DNA of 64,000 nt from Streptomyces umbrinus (GCF_030817415.1 NZ_JAUSZI010000002.1:8184001-8248000), one strand, 5' to 3'; counted from the stretch's first letter, positions 9,542-18,424 are shown. Numbers and translations: made by a program. The notes: generated by a model not told the origin, from the sequence alone.

Positions 9542-9699
9542 GGGTACGACGCTACGAATCCGGGGGCCGGCGGGGCAGATGCGCAATGTACGGACTCGGG
9601 CAGGACAAATGTCACTGCCGTGTCCGTGCCACCCATCTGACATGCCGTCAGGAGTCTTCACATGTGCCGGACCCTGAGCTATACAGGTGGTCGCCGGAC

Positions 9700-9713
9700 T
9701 GGAACGCGTTCTA
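9700..9713. promoter_or_regulatory. KstR-type palindromic operator
   Basis: TGGAACGCGTTCTA fits the published KstR/TetR steroid-regulon pattern TnnAACnnGTTnnA at every fixed position. It lies about 100 bases before the MaoC start and about 160 bases from the divergent ABC ATPase start, in a 267-bp intergenic region that otherwise holds no gene. That the site controls the MaoC/dehydrogenase/SDR genes is inference. Confidence 0.6.
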
Positions 9714-9808
9714 GAACAGGCGGGTTCCCCGGCTCAGTGTCGACCTCGGTGCGGCCGACGGTGCGGACGGCCGCACCGGGGTCTTCCCCGCCGGCAGTCA
9801 GGAGCCCC

Positions 9809-10684
9809 ATGCCCATCGACGTTGCCCAGGCCCTCGCGGCCGAGCCCCGGTCCGCCGGGATCGCCTGGGGTCACAAGGACGTCCAGCTCTACCACCTCGG
9901 CCTCGGCGCCGGCGCGAACCCCGACAAGGACAGCCCCGCGACGGACCCCGACGAGCTGCGCTACACCCTGGAGTCCCGGCTGCACGTGCTGCCGAGCTTC
10001 GCCACCGTCGCGGGCGCCGGCTCCCCGGGCGTGATCAACAGCCTTTCCATGCCGGGCATCGACGTCAACCTCGCGCACGTTCTGCACGGCGGCCAGACCG
10101 TCACGCTGCACCGTCCGATCCCCGTCGAGGGCCGGGCGACCGCCACCGGACGGATCGCGGCCGTCTACGACAAGGGCAAGGCCGCCATCCTCGTCATGCG
10201 CACCGAAGTCGCCGACGACGAGGGCCCGTTGTGGACCAACGACGCCCAGATCTTCGTACGCGGCGAAGGGGGCTTCGGTGGCGACCGGGGCCCCTCCACC
10301 CGCCCCGAACCGCCGACAGGCGAACCGGACCGGACGGTCGAGCGCGCGATCCGTGAGGACCAGGCGCTCCTGTACCGGCTCTCCGGCGACTGGAACCCGC
10401 TGCACGCCGACCCCGAGTTCGCCAAACTCGCCGGCTTCGACCGCCCGATCCTGCACGGGCTGTGCACGTACGGGATGACGCTGAAGGCCGTCGTGGACAC
10501 GGCACTCGGCGGCGACGTCGGCCGGGTCCGCTCCTACGCCACGCGCTTCGCCGGGGTCGTGTACCCGGGCGAGACGCTGCGCATCCGTATGTGGCAGGGG
10601 GACGGCACGGTCCGTGTGACGGTGGGCGCGGCCGAACGGGACGACGCACCGGTCCTCGCCGACACCGTCGTCGAACACATCTGA
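9809..10684 (+). CDS. MaoC-like enoyl-CoA hydratase
   Basis: A 291-residue double hot-dog hydratase that would add water to a 2-enoyl-CoA in a peroxisomal-type (MFE-2-like) beta-oxidation. The C-terminal hot-dog domain holds the hydratase 2 signature: LSGDWNPLHADPEFAKLAGF with the catalytic Asp and His, then PILHGLCTYG. ATG 9809 has GGAG six to nine bases upstream. The frame is open further upstream, but that part overlaps the putative operator and reads as non-coding. It is the first gene of a probable three-gene unit with the dehydrogenase and SDR that follow, functionally continuous with the dehydrogenase and thiolase at the left edge. Confidence 0.92.
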   Translation: MPIDVAQALAAEPRSAGIAWGHKDVQLYHLGLGAGANPDKDSPATDPDELRYTLESRLHVLPSFATVAGAGSPGVINSLSMPGIDVNLAHVLHGGQTVTLHRPIPVEGRATATGRIAAVYDKGKAAILVMRTEVADDEGPLWTNDAQIFVRGEGGFGGDRGPSTRPEPPTGEPDRTVERAIREDQALLYRLSGDWNPLHADPEFAKLAGFDRPILHGLCTYGMTLKAVVDTALGGDVGRVRSYATRFAGVVYPGETLRIRMWQGDGTVRVTVGAAERDDAPVLADTVVEHI

Positions 10685-10725
10685 GGGACCAGGGACCTAC
10701 GTACGTTTCCGAGGGGAGCCGCACC

Positions 10726-11802
10726 ATGCGCGCAGCCGTACTGCACGAGATAGGCCAGGACAAGCTGGAGATACTCGACGACGTCGAGGCGACGGGCTTC
10801 GGCCCCGGACGGGTCAGGATCCGGGTGCGGGCCACCGGCCTGTGCCACTCGGACCTCTCGGCGATGGCCGGGGTGCTGCCGCAGCCCGCGCCGTTCGTGC
10901 CCGGGCACGAAGGGGCGGGCGAGATCCTGGAGGTGGGCGAGGGCGTCACCAACGTCAAGCCCGGCGACCGGGTCGTCGTCTGCTGGCTGCCCGCCTGCGG
11001 CGCCTGTCCGGCCTGCAAGCGCGGTCAGACCGAGCTGTGTCTCGCCGGGTTCATGAACGCGGGCACACCCAACTTCAAGCGCCCCGGCGGCGATGTCTTC
11101 GGCTTCGCGGGCACCGGCACCTTCACCGAGGAGGTCGTCGTTGACGCGGGCTGCGCCGTGCCGATCCCGGACGACGTGCCCTTCGACATCGCCGCCCTCA
11201 TCGGCTGCGGCGTCACCACCGGACTCGGCGCCGCCCTCAACACCGCGGACGTGGAAGCCGGTTCGTCGGTCGCCGTCATCGGCTGCGGAGGCGTCGGCAT
11301 CTCCGCGATCCAGGGCGCCCGGCTCAAGGGCGCCGCCGAGATCGTCGCCGTCGACCCGGTCGCCTCCCGCCGCGAGGCCGCGCTGAAGTTCGGCGCCACC
11401 AGGGCCGTGTCGCCCGACGAACTCCCCGACGCCAAGCAGACGGTGACCGCGGGCGAGGGATTCGACTACGTCTTCGAGGTCGTCGGCCGCTCCGCCACCG
11501 CCCGCACCGCGTACGACAACACCCGCCGCGGTGGCACCCTGGTCGTCGTCGGCGCGGGCGCCATGGACGACAATCTCCAGCTCAACATGTTCGAGCTGTT
11601 CTTCGACGAGAAGCGGATCCTGCCGTCCATGTACGGCGGCGGGGACGTCCTGCGGTCGTACGAGCGGACCATCGCGCTGTGGCGCGCCGGACGCATCGAC
11701 CTGGAGGGGCTCATCACCCACCGGGTGCCGCTGAGCGACATCAACGAGGCGCTCGACCAGATGCGTTCGGGCGTGGCGCTGCGTACGTGCATCGAGATCT
11801 GA
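10726..11802 (+). CDS. Zn-dependent alcohol dehydrogenase (MDR family)
   Basis: A 358-residue medium-chain dehydrogenase. Catalytic zinc ligands are visible in GLCHSD and GHEGAGE. The structural zinc site is the four-Cys lobe CGACPACKRGQTELC. The Rossmann dinucleotide loop is VIGCGGVGISA. The conserved GDVFGFAGTGTFTEEVVV segment is typical of class III-like bacterial enzymes. ATG 10726 follows a GAGGGGAG site. It lies 41 bases after the MaoC gene. It may oxidise a 3-hydroxy or alcohol intermediate of the same pathway; the substrate is not readable. Confidence 0.92.
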   Translation: MRAAVLHEIGQDKLEILDDVEATGFGPGRVRIRVRATGLCHSDLSAMAGVLPQPAPFVPGHEGAGEILEVGEGVTNVKPGDRVVVCWLPACGACPACKRGQTELCLAGFMNAGTPNFKRPGGDVFGFAGTGTFTEEVVVDAGCAVPIPDDVPFDIAALIGCGVTTGLGAALNTADVEAGSSVAVIGCGGVGISAIQGARLKGAAEIVAVDPVASRREAALKFGATRAVSPDELPDAKQTVTAGEGFDYVFEVVGRSATARTAYDNTRRGGTLVVVGAGAMDDNLQLNMFELFFDEKRILPSMYGGGDVLRSYERTIALWRAGRIDLEGLITHRVPLSDINEALDQMRSGVALRTCIEI

Positions 11803-11868
11803 CCTCCTGATCCGATCTCCTGATCCGACCTCGCCATCTTCTGGCTACCGACGGCTGAAGGGACCTTG

Positions 11869-12822
11869 ATGTCACTGCCACTTGAGGGCCGGTCCGCGAT
11901 CGTCACGGGTGCGGGCCGCGGCCTGGGCCGGGCGGAGGCGCTGGAGCTTGCCCGGCTCGGCGCCGCCGTCGTCGTCAACGACTTCGGACAGCCCGGCCGG
12001 GACGGCTCCGGCGCCGCGTCCGCCACGCCCGCCGAGGAGGTCGCCGCCGGGATCCGGGCTGCGGGCGGCCGCGCCGTCGCGCACACCGGGGACGTGGCCG
12101 ACCACCAACAGGCCCGGGAACTGGTCGAGTTGGCTGTCGGCGAGTTCGGACAGCTGGACATCCTCGTCAACAACGCGGGCATCCTGCGTGACCGGATGGT
12201 CTTCTCGATGTCCGAGGACGAGTGGGACTCGGTGATCCGGGTCCATCTGAAGGGCCACTTCAACACCACCCACTTCGCGGCCGCACACTGGCGGGCCCGG
12301 TCCAAGGCGGCGGACGCGCCGGTGTACGGGCGGATCGTGAACACCTCCTCGGAGGCGTTCCTCGCGGGCTCCGCGGGACAGCCCAACTACGCCGCCGCGA
12401 AAGGCGGAATCGTCGGGCTCACCACCTCGACGGCACTGGCGCTCGCGAAGTACGGCGTCACGGCGAACGTCATCTGCCCGCGCGCCCGGACCCGTATGAC
12501 GGCGGACGTCTTCGCGGGCTTCCAGGAACCGGCGGGCGACGGGTCCGAGGACCGGCTCGACCCGCTCGCACCCGAGCATGTCGCCCCGCTCGTCGGCTAC
12601 TTGGCCTCGCCTGCCGCCGCACACGTCAACGGCCAGCTCCTCGTCGTGCACGGCGGGATGGTCGCGGTCGTCGAACGGCCGCGGGTGGCCGCCAAGTTCG
12701 ACACCAAGCAGGACGCCTTCACGTACGACGAACTCGACGCGCTGCTCACACCGCACTACGCGGACCGGCCGGCGGGGGAGACGTTCGCGGCGGCGGAGGT
12801 ACTGGGGCTCAAGCACGAGTGA
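11869..12822 (+). CDS. SDR family 3-hydroxyacyl-CoA dehydrogenase, MFE-2/HSD17B4-like
   Basis: A 317-residue short-chain dehydrogenase. The cofactor loop is TGAGRGLGRA, the NNAG motif is present, and the catalytic triad is Ser in NTSSEAF, then Tyr and Lys in PNYAAAKGG. A long C-terminal tail and the insert after VVVNDFG match the dehydrogenase part of peroxisomal multifunctional enzyme type 2. A TTG directly before could also start, but ATG 11869 has GAAGGGA at the right distance. It likely follows the MaoC hydratase in the pathway. Confidence 0.92.
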   Translation: MSLPLEGRSAIVTGAGRGLGRAEALELARLGAAVVVNDFGQPGRDGSGAASATPAEEVAAGIRAAGGRAVAHTGDVADHQQARELVELAVGEFGQLDILVNNAGILRDRMVFSMSEDEWDSVIRVHLKGHFNTTHFAAAHWRARSKAADAPVYGRIVNTSSEAFLAGSAGQPNYAAAKGGIVGLTTSTALALAKYGVTANVICPRARTRMTADVFAGFQEPAGDGSEDRLDPLAPEHVAPLVGYLASPAAAHVNGQLLVVHGGMVAVVERPRVAAKFDTKQDAFTYDELDALLTPHYADRPAGETFAAAEVLGLKHE

Positions 12823-12848
12823 CCGGTTGTGGTGCCGCTCGTACGGAA

Positions 12849-12880
12849 CGGCCCCGCCCGACGAGTGTCGGGCGGGGCCG
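12849..12880. terminator. Strong hairpin terminator after the SDR gene
   Basis: Two perfect 14-base arms (cggccccgcccgac and complement) surround a GAGT loop. It lies between the SDR gene and a converging small gene and can stop both. There is no T-tract, which is usual in high-GC actinomycetes. Confidence 0.8.
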
Positions 12881-12904
12881 TGTGACGCTCCGGACCTGAG
12901 GTTG

Positions 12905-13081
12905 TCAGGCCCCCGTGTCGCCGTGCTCGGCGGGCTTGCGATGCCGGCCGCGAGGGGTCGCCTCGCTCTCCTGCGCGGAGACGGGCCCCCGGTGCCGGCC
13001 GTGGCCACCGTCGTCTGCTGCCTGGGCCACCGTCGCCCGCGGGTCGGTGGCCGTCGTCTCCATGGTGTTCGTGTCGCTCAT
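12905..13081 (-). CDS. Small charged His/Arg-rich protein, unknown function
   Basis: A 58-residue hydrophilic protein starting MSDTNTMET, with two GRHR-type blocks (GGHGRHRGPV and PRGRHRKPAEHG). It has no membrane segment or known catalytic motif. ATG 13081 follows GGGGTGA at nine bases; a GTG at 13093 is in frame. Small proteins of this look are common in Streptomyces but I cannot assign a function. Confidence 0.55.
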   Translation of the reverse strand: MSDTNTMETTATDPRATVAQAADDGGHGRHRGPVSAQESEATPRGRHRKPAEHGDTGA

Positions 13082-13171
13082 GTGGAAATTCACCCCGTGT
13101 CAACATGATCCTTCGGTACAGCGCGGGCGAGTCTAACGGGCGGGTGTGACAGTGCTGAGGGGTGGTTGGGG

Positions 13172-15298
13172 CTACTCGGTGGTCACTTTGAGGGGGGCGG
13201 GAGGGGGCGTCGTTTCGGCGCTCGCCCGGAGAGCACGGAGGGCCGGCGGGCACTCGGTACTCACCTGCTCGACCTGGAGTGGGTTCACCGGGAATGGAGC
13301 TGGGGGCGGGGGAGGGGCTGGGGCTGAGGGCGGGGTGGGCCGGGCTCCAGAAGGAGCGCCTTGCGGGATCACCGGCTGAACCACCGGTTGAACCGCAGCC
13401 CGAACCGCAGGCTGCATCTCCGGCTGGGCTGACGCCTGGTCCGCCGTCTGGTCCGCGGTCTGGACTGTCCTCCGGACTGCTGGGCGAATGCTTTCAGCGG
13501 GAGCCCCGCCGGTCCCCTCGGCGGCCATGGGGCCGGAGCTTTCCGGGTCGATCGGGACCAGGAGAAGGGTGCTTTCCGTGTCCGCCGGGACCATGTACAG
13601 GGGGTGTCCGGCGGCTACATCACTGACGCCCTCGACGGGTGCACGGCCCGTACCCTCGGCGCTCGCGCGGTTCGTGCGCTCCGCGCCCGGGCGGCCGGTG
13701 ACCGCACCGGGCACGGGGCTTGCACTCTCGGCGGTCGCACGGCTCGTGTGCTCGGCGGCCGAGTTGCCCGCGCCCTCCGCATCCAACTGCCCCGTGCCGT
13801 CGGCAGTCCAGCCCGCACCCGACTGCCCCGTGTCCTCGACGGCAGTCCAGCCCGCACCCGATTCCCCGGTGCCCTCGACGCCAGTCCAGCCTGCGCTCAC
13901 CGGCCCCGTGTCCTCGACGGCAGTCCAGCCCGTGCCCTCCCTGCGGACAGGGACCGGCTCCGGGGCCTGGGCGGCCACCCAGCCCGTGCCGCCCGCCGCT
14001 CCAACCGGCCCCGCACTCGGGCCGGTTGACCGTCCCGCTCCCGGTCCCGCCGCCTGTGCCAGCCGGCGGCCCGCGAACGCGTTCGCCATCAGGCGTCCCG
14101 TCAGCGGTGCCTGCTGGAGTGGTACCGGGCGGGCTGTCGCGGGCTCCGGGGGACCCGTGACCGACGGCCCCCGTGGCGCGTCCCCCCGCGCCTCAGCCGT
14201 ACGGTCCGGATCCCCCGGGCCCCCGTCCCCTGCCCCCGTGGGCGCTCCCACCCGTGACACGCCGCACGGCACCGCCCCCGTCGCGTACGGCAGATGGAGC
14301 ACCCCGTCCCTGGTCCACTGGCCCGCGCCCGCCAACCAGCCGTTGGGCGCGGGCAGTTGATGGAGATACCGCTCGGCGGGACGCCACATTCCGAGCCAGC
14401 TGCCGGAGGGGCCGCCGATCCGCAGGGCGACCGCGCAGCTCTCCGGGGTGAGCACCTGCCCCGGCTGGATCGCGAACGGAGCGACCGCGCGGCCGGGCAG
14501 TTGCAGATACTCCGGGAAGCGCACCGGTAGCGTGCTCCCCAACACGCCCCAGCCGAGCCGCTCCTGGCCGGGCGACGGCGCGTCCGAGCGGATCAGGAGC
14601 AGCCCGCTGTCGGCGTCCGCGAGCAGCAGCCGGTCGTTGCTCTCCTCGGAGATCTGCAACAGCGGCGACACCTCGCCCCCGCGCTCCAGATCGACCACGA
14701 CCGTCTTGGTCCGGCCGTCCAACTGCCGGTCCAGCGCGAGCAGTCGGTCCCCGCCGCCCAGCCACACCCCGCCCGAGCAACGGCCCGGTACCTCCGCGAG
14801 GTGCTCGGGCCCGAAGGCGCCGCCCGCGACGAGCCACACGGCCGTCGAACCCCGGCCCACGGCAAGGGCGTACGCACGGGTGCCGGCCGGAGCGGGCGGC
14901 AGCAGCCGCAACTCCGTGCCCACGTCCGGGCATTCCACCGCGCCGAGCAGTACCTCACCCGTCCCCGGGCCCGTCGGATACAGCAGCGAGAACGTGTGCC
15001 GTCCGTCGACGAGGCGGTGGATGAGTACCCGCCCGTCCGCCATCGGCAGCACTTCCGTGCCGGGCTCCTCGGGCTGGTTGCCGGGCAGGGGGACGGCGTA
15101 CGGCTCGGGGCCGTCCAGTGTCCAGCGCTCCGGGAACCAGGAGTCGCCGCTTCGGGCCAGGCGGGCAGCGTACGACCCGTCGACGGTGATCACGCACCCT
15201 GCTCGCGCGGCCCATTCGTTCTCGTTCACCGCCGCGGACGATGGGGTTCCCCCCTGCTCGAGCGAAGTCGAGACCTCGGGGGAGGCACAGGCCGTCAT
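13172..15298 (-). CDS. Large protein with propeller-like N-terminus and low-complexity repeat tail
   Basis: About 708 residues, no family recognised. Residues 1-350 hold successive beta-rich segments with GGGDRLLALD, GRVLIHRLVDG and similar strands, suggesting a beta-propeller or WD-like fold. After that comes a long Gly/Thr/Pro-rich tail with four degenerate repeats of about 14 residues containing GAGWTAVEDTG, then a Pro-rich end (APAPPPPPAPFP). There is no signal peptide or membrane helix. ATG 15298 (MTACASPEVS) is preferred; the frame is open to 15337. The DNA for residues 5-17 includes an imperfect palindrome (near 15250-15285) that may be another dispersed repeat captured as coding sequence. 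Confidence 0.75.
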   Translation of the reverse strand: MTACASPEVSTSLEQGGTPSSAAVNENEWAARAGCVITVDGSYAARLARSGDSWFPERWTLDGPEPYAVPLPGNQPEEPGTEVLPMADGRVLIHRLVDGRHTFSLLYPTGPGTGEVLLGAVECPDVGTELRLLPPAPAGTRAYALAVGRGSTAVWLVAGGAFGPEHLAEVPGRCSGGVWLGGGDRLLALDRQLDGRTKTVVVDLERGGEVSPLLQISEESNDRLLLADADSGLLLIRSDAPSPGQERLGWGVLGSTLPVRFPEYLQLPGRAVAPFAIQPGQVLTPESCAVALRIGGPSGSWLGMWRPAERYLHQLPAPNGWLAGAGQWTRDGVLHLPYATGAVPCGVSRVGAPTGAGDGGPGDPDRTAEARGDAPRGPSVTGPPEPATARPVPLQQAPLTGRLMANAFAGRRLAQAAGPGAGRSTGPSAGPVGAAGGTGWVAAQAPEPVPVRREGTGWTAVEDTGPVSAGWTGVEGTGESGAGWTAVEDTGQSGAGWTADGTGQLDAEGAGNSAAEHTSRATAESASPVPGAVTGRPGAERTNRASAEGTGRAPVEGVSDVAAGHPLYMVPADTESTLLLVPIDPESSGPMAAEGTGGAPAESIRPAVRRTVQTADQTADQASAQPEMQPAVRAAVQPVVQPVIPQGAPSGARPTPPSAPAPPPPPAPFPVNPLQVEQVSTECPPALRALRASAETTPPPAPLKVTTE

Positions 15299-15448
15299 CG
15301 TTCGGTCACCTCCGGCCACGAAACCTAGTTTTCGCACGCGCAGGCGTGGGACCGGCAGGTGACCGCTTCACACATAAGAGTGGCCCGTTTCTGATTCGCC
15401 TGAGGGAACGGGGGCGGGTGTGCTGAGCGGCGGTGGGGCGGTTTATGG

Positions 15449-15462
15449 TTAGGGCTGCCTAA
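15449..15462. promoter_or_regulatory. Iron box (DmdR/IdeR-type)
   Basis: TTAGGgctgCCTAA is a near-perfect 14-bp dyad within ggTTAGGgctgCCTAAgt. It fits the core of the actinobacterial iron-regulator box TTAGGTTAGGCTnACCTAA. It lies about 145 bases before the siderophore-binding lipoprotein start, in the 308-bp space between divergent genes, which otherwise holds no gene. Repression by an iron-loaded DmdR-type regulator is inferred. Confidence 0.7.
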
Positions 15463-15606
15463 GTGGCGCCTGAGGGCTTCCTGTGGGGTTTCTGGGTTCC
15501 CCGCCGCGCCTTCGCGTGCCACCGGGCAGGGCCGGGGCGGCACGCGACCGATCCCGTTCCTGAGCCCATCCTGAACCTGACCATGAACCACCGGAGTGTG
15601 TGCCTG

Positions 15607-16650
15607 ATGTCCCTACGACGCCGCGGTTCCGCCGCCGTCGCCCTCGCTGTGGCGGCCGCTCTCTCGCTCGCCGCCTGCGGGTCGGGCGACTCGGACTCGG
15701 GTTCCGGCTCCGGAAAGTCCGACAACGGCGCAGGCAGCAAGTCCGTCGCCACCGGCGGGGAAGACTTCGCGAAGGCGGCCGAGGAAACGGCCAAGATGGG
15801 GACCACGGCCAAGGCCGGCGAGTTCCCGCGCACGATCGAGCACGCCATGGGCGAGACCGAGCTGAAGGCCGAGCCCAAGCGCGTGGTCGTCCTCGACGTC
15901 GGCGAGCTCGACAACGTCGTCTCCCTCGGCGTGCAGCCCGTCGGGTGGGCGCCCACCGAGGGCTCGGCCGGTATCCCCTCGTACCTGAAGAAGGACGCGG
16001 GCAGCCCCAAGGACGTCGGCACGATCAACGCCCTCAACCTGGAGGCGATCGCGGGCCTGAAGCCCGACCTGATCCTCGGCAGCGAGTTGCGCGCCGCCAA
16101 GCTCTACCCGCAGCTCTCCAAGATCGCCCCCACCGTGTTCTCCATCCGTCCGGGCTTCACCTGGAAGGAGAACTACCTCCTCAACGCGGCCGCGCTCGAC
16201 AGGACTGCCGAGGCGAAGACCCAGCTCGCCGCGTACGAGAAGAAGGCCAAGGCCCTCGGCGACGAACTCGGCCCCGACAAGCCGACCGTCACCATGCTCC
16301 GCTACCTGCCGGGCATGATCCGCCTCTACGCGAAGGCTTCCTTCATCGGCACGATCCTTGAGGACGTCGGCATCCCGCGCCCCAGGAACCAGCAGATCAA
16401 CGACCTCGCGGCGGAGATCAGCCCGGAGAAGATCGACGACGCCGACGCCGACTGGATCTTCACCGGCGTCTACGGCGACGCCAAGAAGACCGACCGCGCC
16501 ACCGCCGAGGACAACCCGCTCTGGAAGAAGCTCGGCGCGGTCCAGGACGGCCAGGCCAAGGACGTACCCGACGAGACCTGGTACCTCGGCCTCGGCGTCA
16601 CCGCGGCTGGCGAGGTCCTCGACGACCTCAAGGGCTTCCTCGCCAAGTAG
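15607..16650 (+). CDS. Iron-siderophore ABC transporter substrate-binding lipoprotein
   Basis: A 347-residue exported lipoprotein. It has an Arg-rich n-region, a hydrophobic core and the lipobox LSLAACGSG, with the Cys to be lipidated, then a Ser/Gly-rich linker. The mature part is a FecB/FepB-like periplasmic-binding fold: KRVVVLDVGELDNVVSLGVQPVGWA, GLKPDLILGS, and the C-terminal lobe with DADADWIFTGVYGD. It would deliver ferric siderophore to a permease encoded elsewhere; no permease lies next to it. The start is ATG 15607; an in-frame ATG at 15583 would add eight residues. The upstream iron box supports the role. Confidence 0.92.
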   Translation: MSLRRRGSAAVALAVAAALSLAACGSGDSDSGSGSGKSDNGAGSKSVATGGEDFAKAAEETAKMGTTAKAGEFPRTIEHAMGETELKAEPKRVVVLDVGELDNVVSLGVQPVGWAPTEGSAGIPSYLKKDAGSPKDVGTINALNLEAIAGLKPDLILGSELRAAKLYPQLSKIAPTVFSIRPGFTWKENYLLNAAALDRTAEAKTQLAAYEKKAKALGDELGPDKPTVTMLRYLPGMIRLYAKASFIGTILEDVGIPRPRNQQINDLAAEISPEKIDDADADWIFTGVYGDAKKTDRATAEDNPLWKKLGAVQDGQAKDVPDETWYLGLGVTAAGEVLDDLKGFLAK

Positions 16651-16690
16651 GACGACGACCGCACGGCCACCTCGCCGAGCGGCCGGGGCG

Positions 16691-16762
16691 GGACAGACAG
16701 CCGGACGGACAGCCGGACGGACAGCCGGACAGTCAGCTGGACAGACAGCTGGACAGTCGCCC
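16691..16762 (+). repeat. 12-bp tandem repeat, six units
   Basis: Six head-to-tail units of consensus GGACAGACAGCC with small changes lie between the lipoprotein stop and the Nif3 start. The 193-bp gap holds nothing else visible. The repeat is a candidate variable-number locus. Confidence 0.85.
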
Positions 16763-16843
16763 GCAGCGGGTTCGCCCGGTCACGGCTGGTCAAGTAGCCC
16801 GCGACCGGTGGGGCACGGACACAAGGCAGGTAGCCTTTTGTTC

Positions 16844-17684
16844 GTGCCCCGTCTGTCTGAAGTCATCGCCGCGCTCGACGCTCTCTGGCCCCCCGCGAGC
16901 GCGGAGGACTGGGACGCGGTCGGGACGGTCTGCGGAGACCCCGACCAGGAGGTCTCCCGCGTACTCTTCGCCGTCGACCCGGTCCAGGAGATCGTGGACG
17001 AGGCGGTGAAGCTGGACGCCGACCTGCTGGTCACCCACCACCCGCTCTATCTGCGGGGTACGACGTCGGTCGCGGCCTCGACCTTCAAGGGCCGCGTCGT
17101 GCACACCCTCATCAAGAACGACATCGCGCTGCACGTCGCCCACACGAACGCCGACCGCGCCGACCCGGGCGTGAGCGACGCCCTCGCCGGAGCCCTGGAC
17201 CTCCGCGTCGTACGCCCCCTCGTGCCGGACCCCACCGACGCCGACGGCCGCCGGGGCCTCGGCCGGGTCTGTGAGCTGGACCACCCGCTGACCGTCCGCG
17301 AGTTCGCCGCCCGCACCGCCGAGCGGCTGCCCGCCACCGCGCAGGGCATCCGCGTCGCGGGCGACCCGGAGGCGCTGGTGCGGAGCGTCGCGGTCAGCGG
17401 CGGCTCGGGCGACAGCCTCTTCGCCGATGTACGCGCCGCCGGCGTGGACGCCTTCCTCACCGCGGACCTGGCGCCACCACCCGGCGTCGGAGGCCCGCGC
17501 CCACAGTCCCCTCGCGCTGCTCGACGCGGCGCACTGGGCCACCGAGTGGCCCTGGTGCGAGCTGGCCGCCGCCCAGCTCGACGAGATTTCCGACCGTCAC
17601 GGCTGGGACCTGCGGGTCCATGTCTCGAAGACGGTCACCGACCCGTGGAACTCCCACTCCCCTTCACCTGGAGCCCCCAACTGA
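16844..17684 (+). pseudogene. Nif3-like dinuclear metal protein, frameshifted
   Basis: Nif3/YbgI-family GTP cyclohydrolase-1-like protein. GTG 16844 begins MPRLSEVIAALDALWPP. Metal-binding blocks LLVTHHPLYL and HVAHTNAD are intact. After FLTADL the frame breaks: an extra G near 17470 (minimal edit) pushes the expected RHHPASEARAHSPLALLDAA region, with the last metal-binding His residues, into the next frame, where it runs to TGA 17682-17684. The two pieces together give a full-length family member of about 279 residues. Either the gene is recently inactivated or the base is a sequencing error. It is first in a conserved actinobacterial unit with the zinc-ribbon protein and RNase H-phosphatase. 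Confidence 0.82.
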
Positions 17685-18424
17685 ACGCCGCGCCCGCCGA
17701 CCAGATCCGACTTCTCGACGTCCAGTCCCTCGACGCCCGCCTGCAGCAGCTCGCGCACAAGCGGAGGTCGCTGCCCGAGCACGCCGAGATCGAGTCGCTG
17801 ACCAAGGACCTCACGCAGCTGCGCGACCTGCTCGTCGCCTCGCAGACCGAGGAGAGCGACTGCTCCCGCGAGCAGACCAAGGCGGAGCAGGACGTCGACC
17901 AGGTGCGCCAGCGCGCCTCCCGCGACCAGCAGCGCCTCGACTCCGGCGCCGTCACGTCCCCCAAGGACCTGGAGAACCTCCAGCGCGAGATCGCCTCCCT
18001 CGCCAAGCGCCAGGGTGACCTGGAGGACGTCGTCCTGGAGATCATGGAGCGCCGCGAGTCCGCGCAGGAGCGGGTCGCCGAGCTGACCGAGCGGGTCTCG
18101 TCCGTCCAGTCGAAGATCGACGACGCGACGGCCCGCCGGGACGCCGCGCAGGAGTCCCTCGACGGCGAGGCCGCCTCGGCGACGAAGGAGCGCGAGGTCA
18201 TCGCGGGCTCCGTCCCCGCCGACCTGCTCAAGCTCTACGAGAAGCTCCGCGAGCAGCAGGGCGGCGTCGGTGCGGCCCGCCTCTACCAGCGCCGCTGCGA
18301 GGGCTGCCGCCTGGAGCTCAACATCACCGAGGTGAACGACGTGAAGGCGGCTTCCCCGGACACGGTCCTGCGCTGCGAGAACTGCCGCCGCATCCTGATC
18401 CGCACGTCGGAGTCGGGCCTGTAG
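17681..18424 (+). CDS. C4-type zinc-ribbon coiled-coil protein
   Basis: A 247-residue protein beginning NAAPADQIRLLDVQSLDARL after its initiator. A long coiled coil covers roughly residues 20-175, and a C-terminal four-Cys zinc ribbon follows (CEGCRLEL ... CENCRRIL). The family is thought to bind nucleic acid or act with Nif3; its role is not settled. The best start is an unusual CTG (17681-17683): it has GGAG seven bases upstream and overlaps the Nif3 stop as CTGA, exactly where ATGA or GTGA would be expected. The alternative GTG at 17645 has no comparable site. The frame is continuous with the frameshifted Nif3 upstream, which would look like a fusion but is not one. Confidence 0.88.
   Translation: MNAAPADQIRLLDVQSLDARLQQLAHKRRSLPEHAEIESLTKDLTQLRDLLVASQTEESDCSREQTKAEQDVDQVRQRASRDQQRLDSGAVTSPKDLENLQREIASLAKRQGDLEDVVLEIMERRESAQERVAELTERVSSVQSKIDDATARRDAAQESLDGEAASATKEREVIAGSVPADLLKLYEKLREQQGGVGAARLYQRRCEGCRLELNITEVNDVKAASPDTVLRCENCRRILIRTSESGL

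Noticed and set aside
13600..14360. Plus-strand Pro-rich frames opposite the repeat-tail protein
   Set aside because: Antisense shadows of the low-complexity tail; no start signals.
16358..18424. Apparent 688-residue fusion of Nif3 with the zinc-ribbon protein
   Set aside because: Created by the frameshift in Nif3; the middle section after 17470 is nonsense in this frame, and a coupled CTG start fits the family N-terminus.
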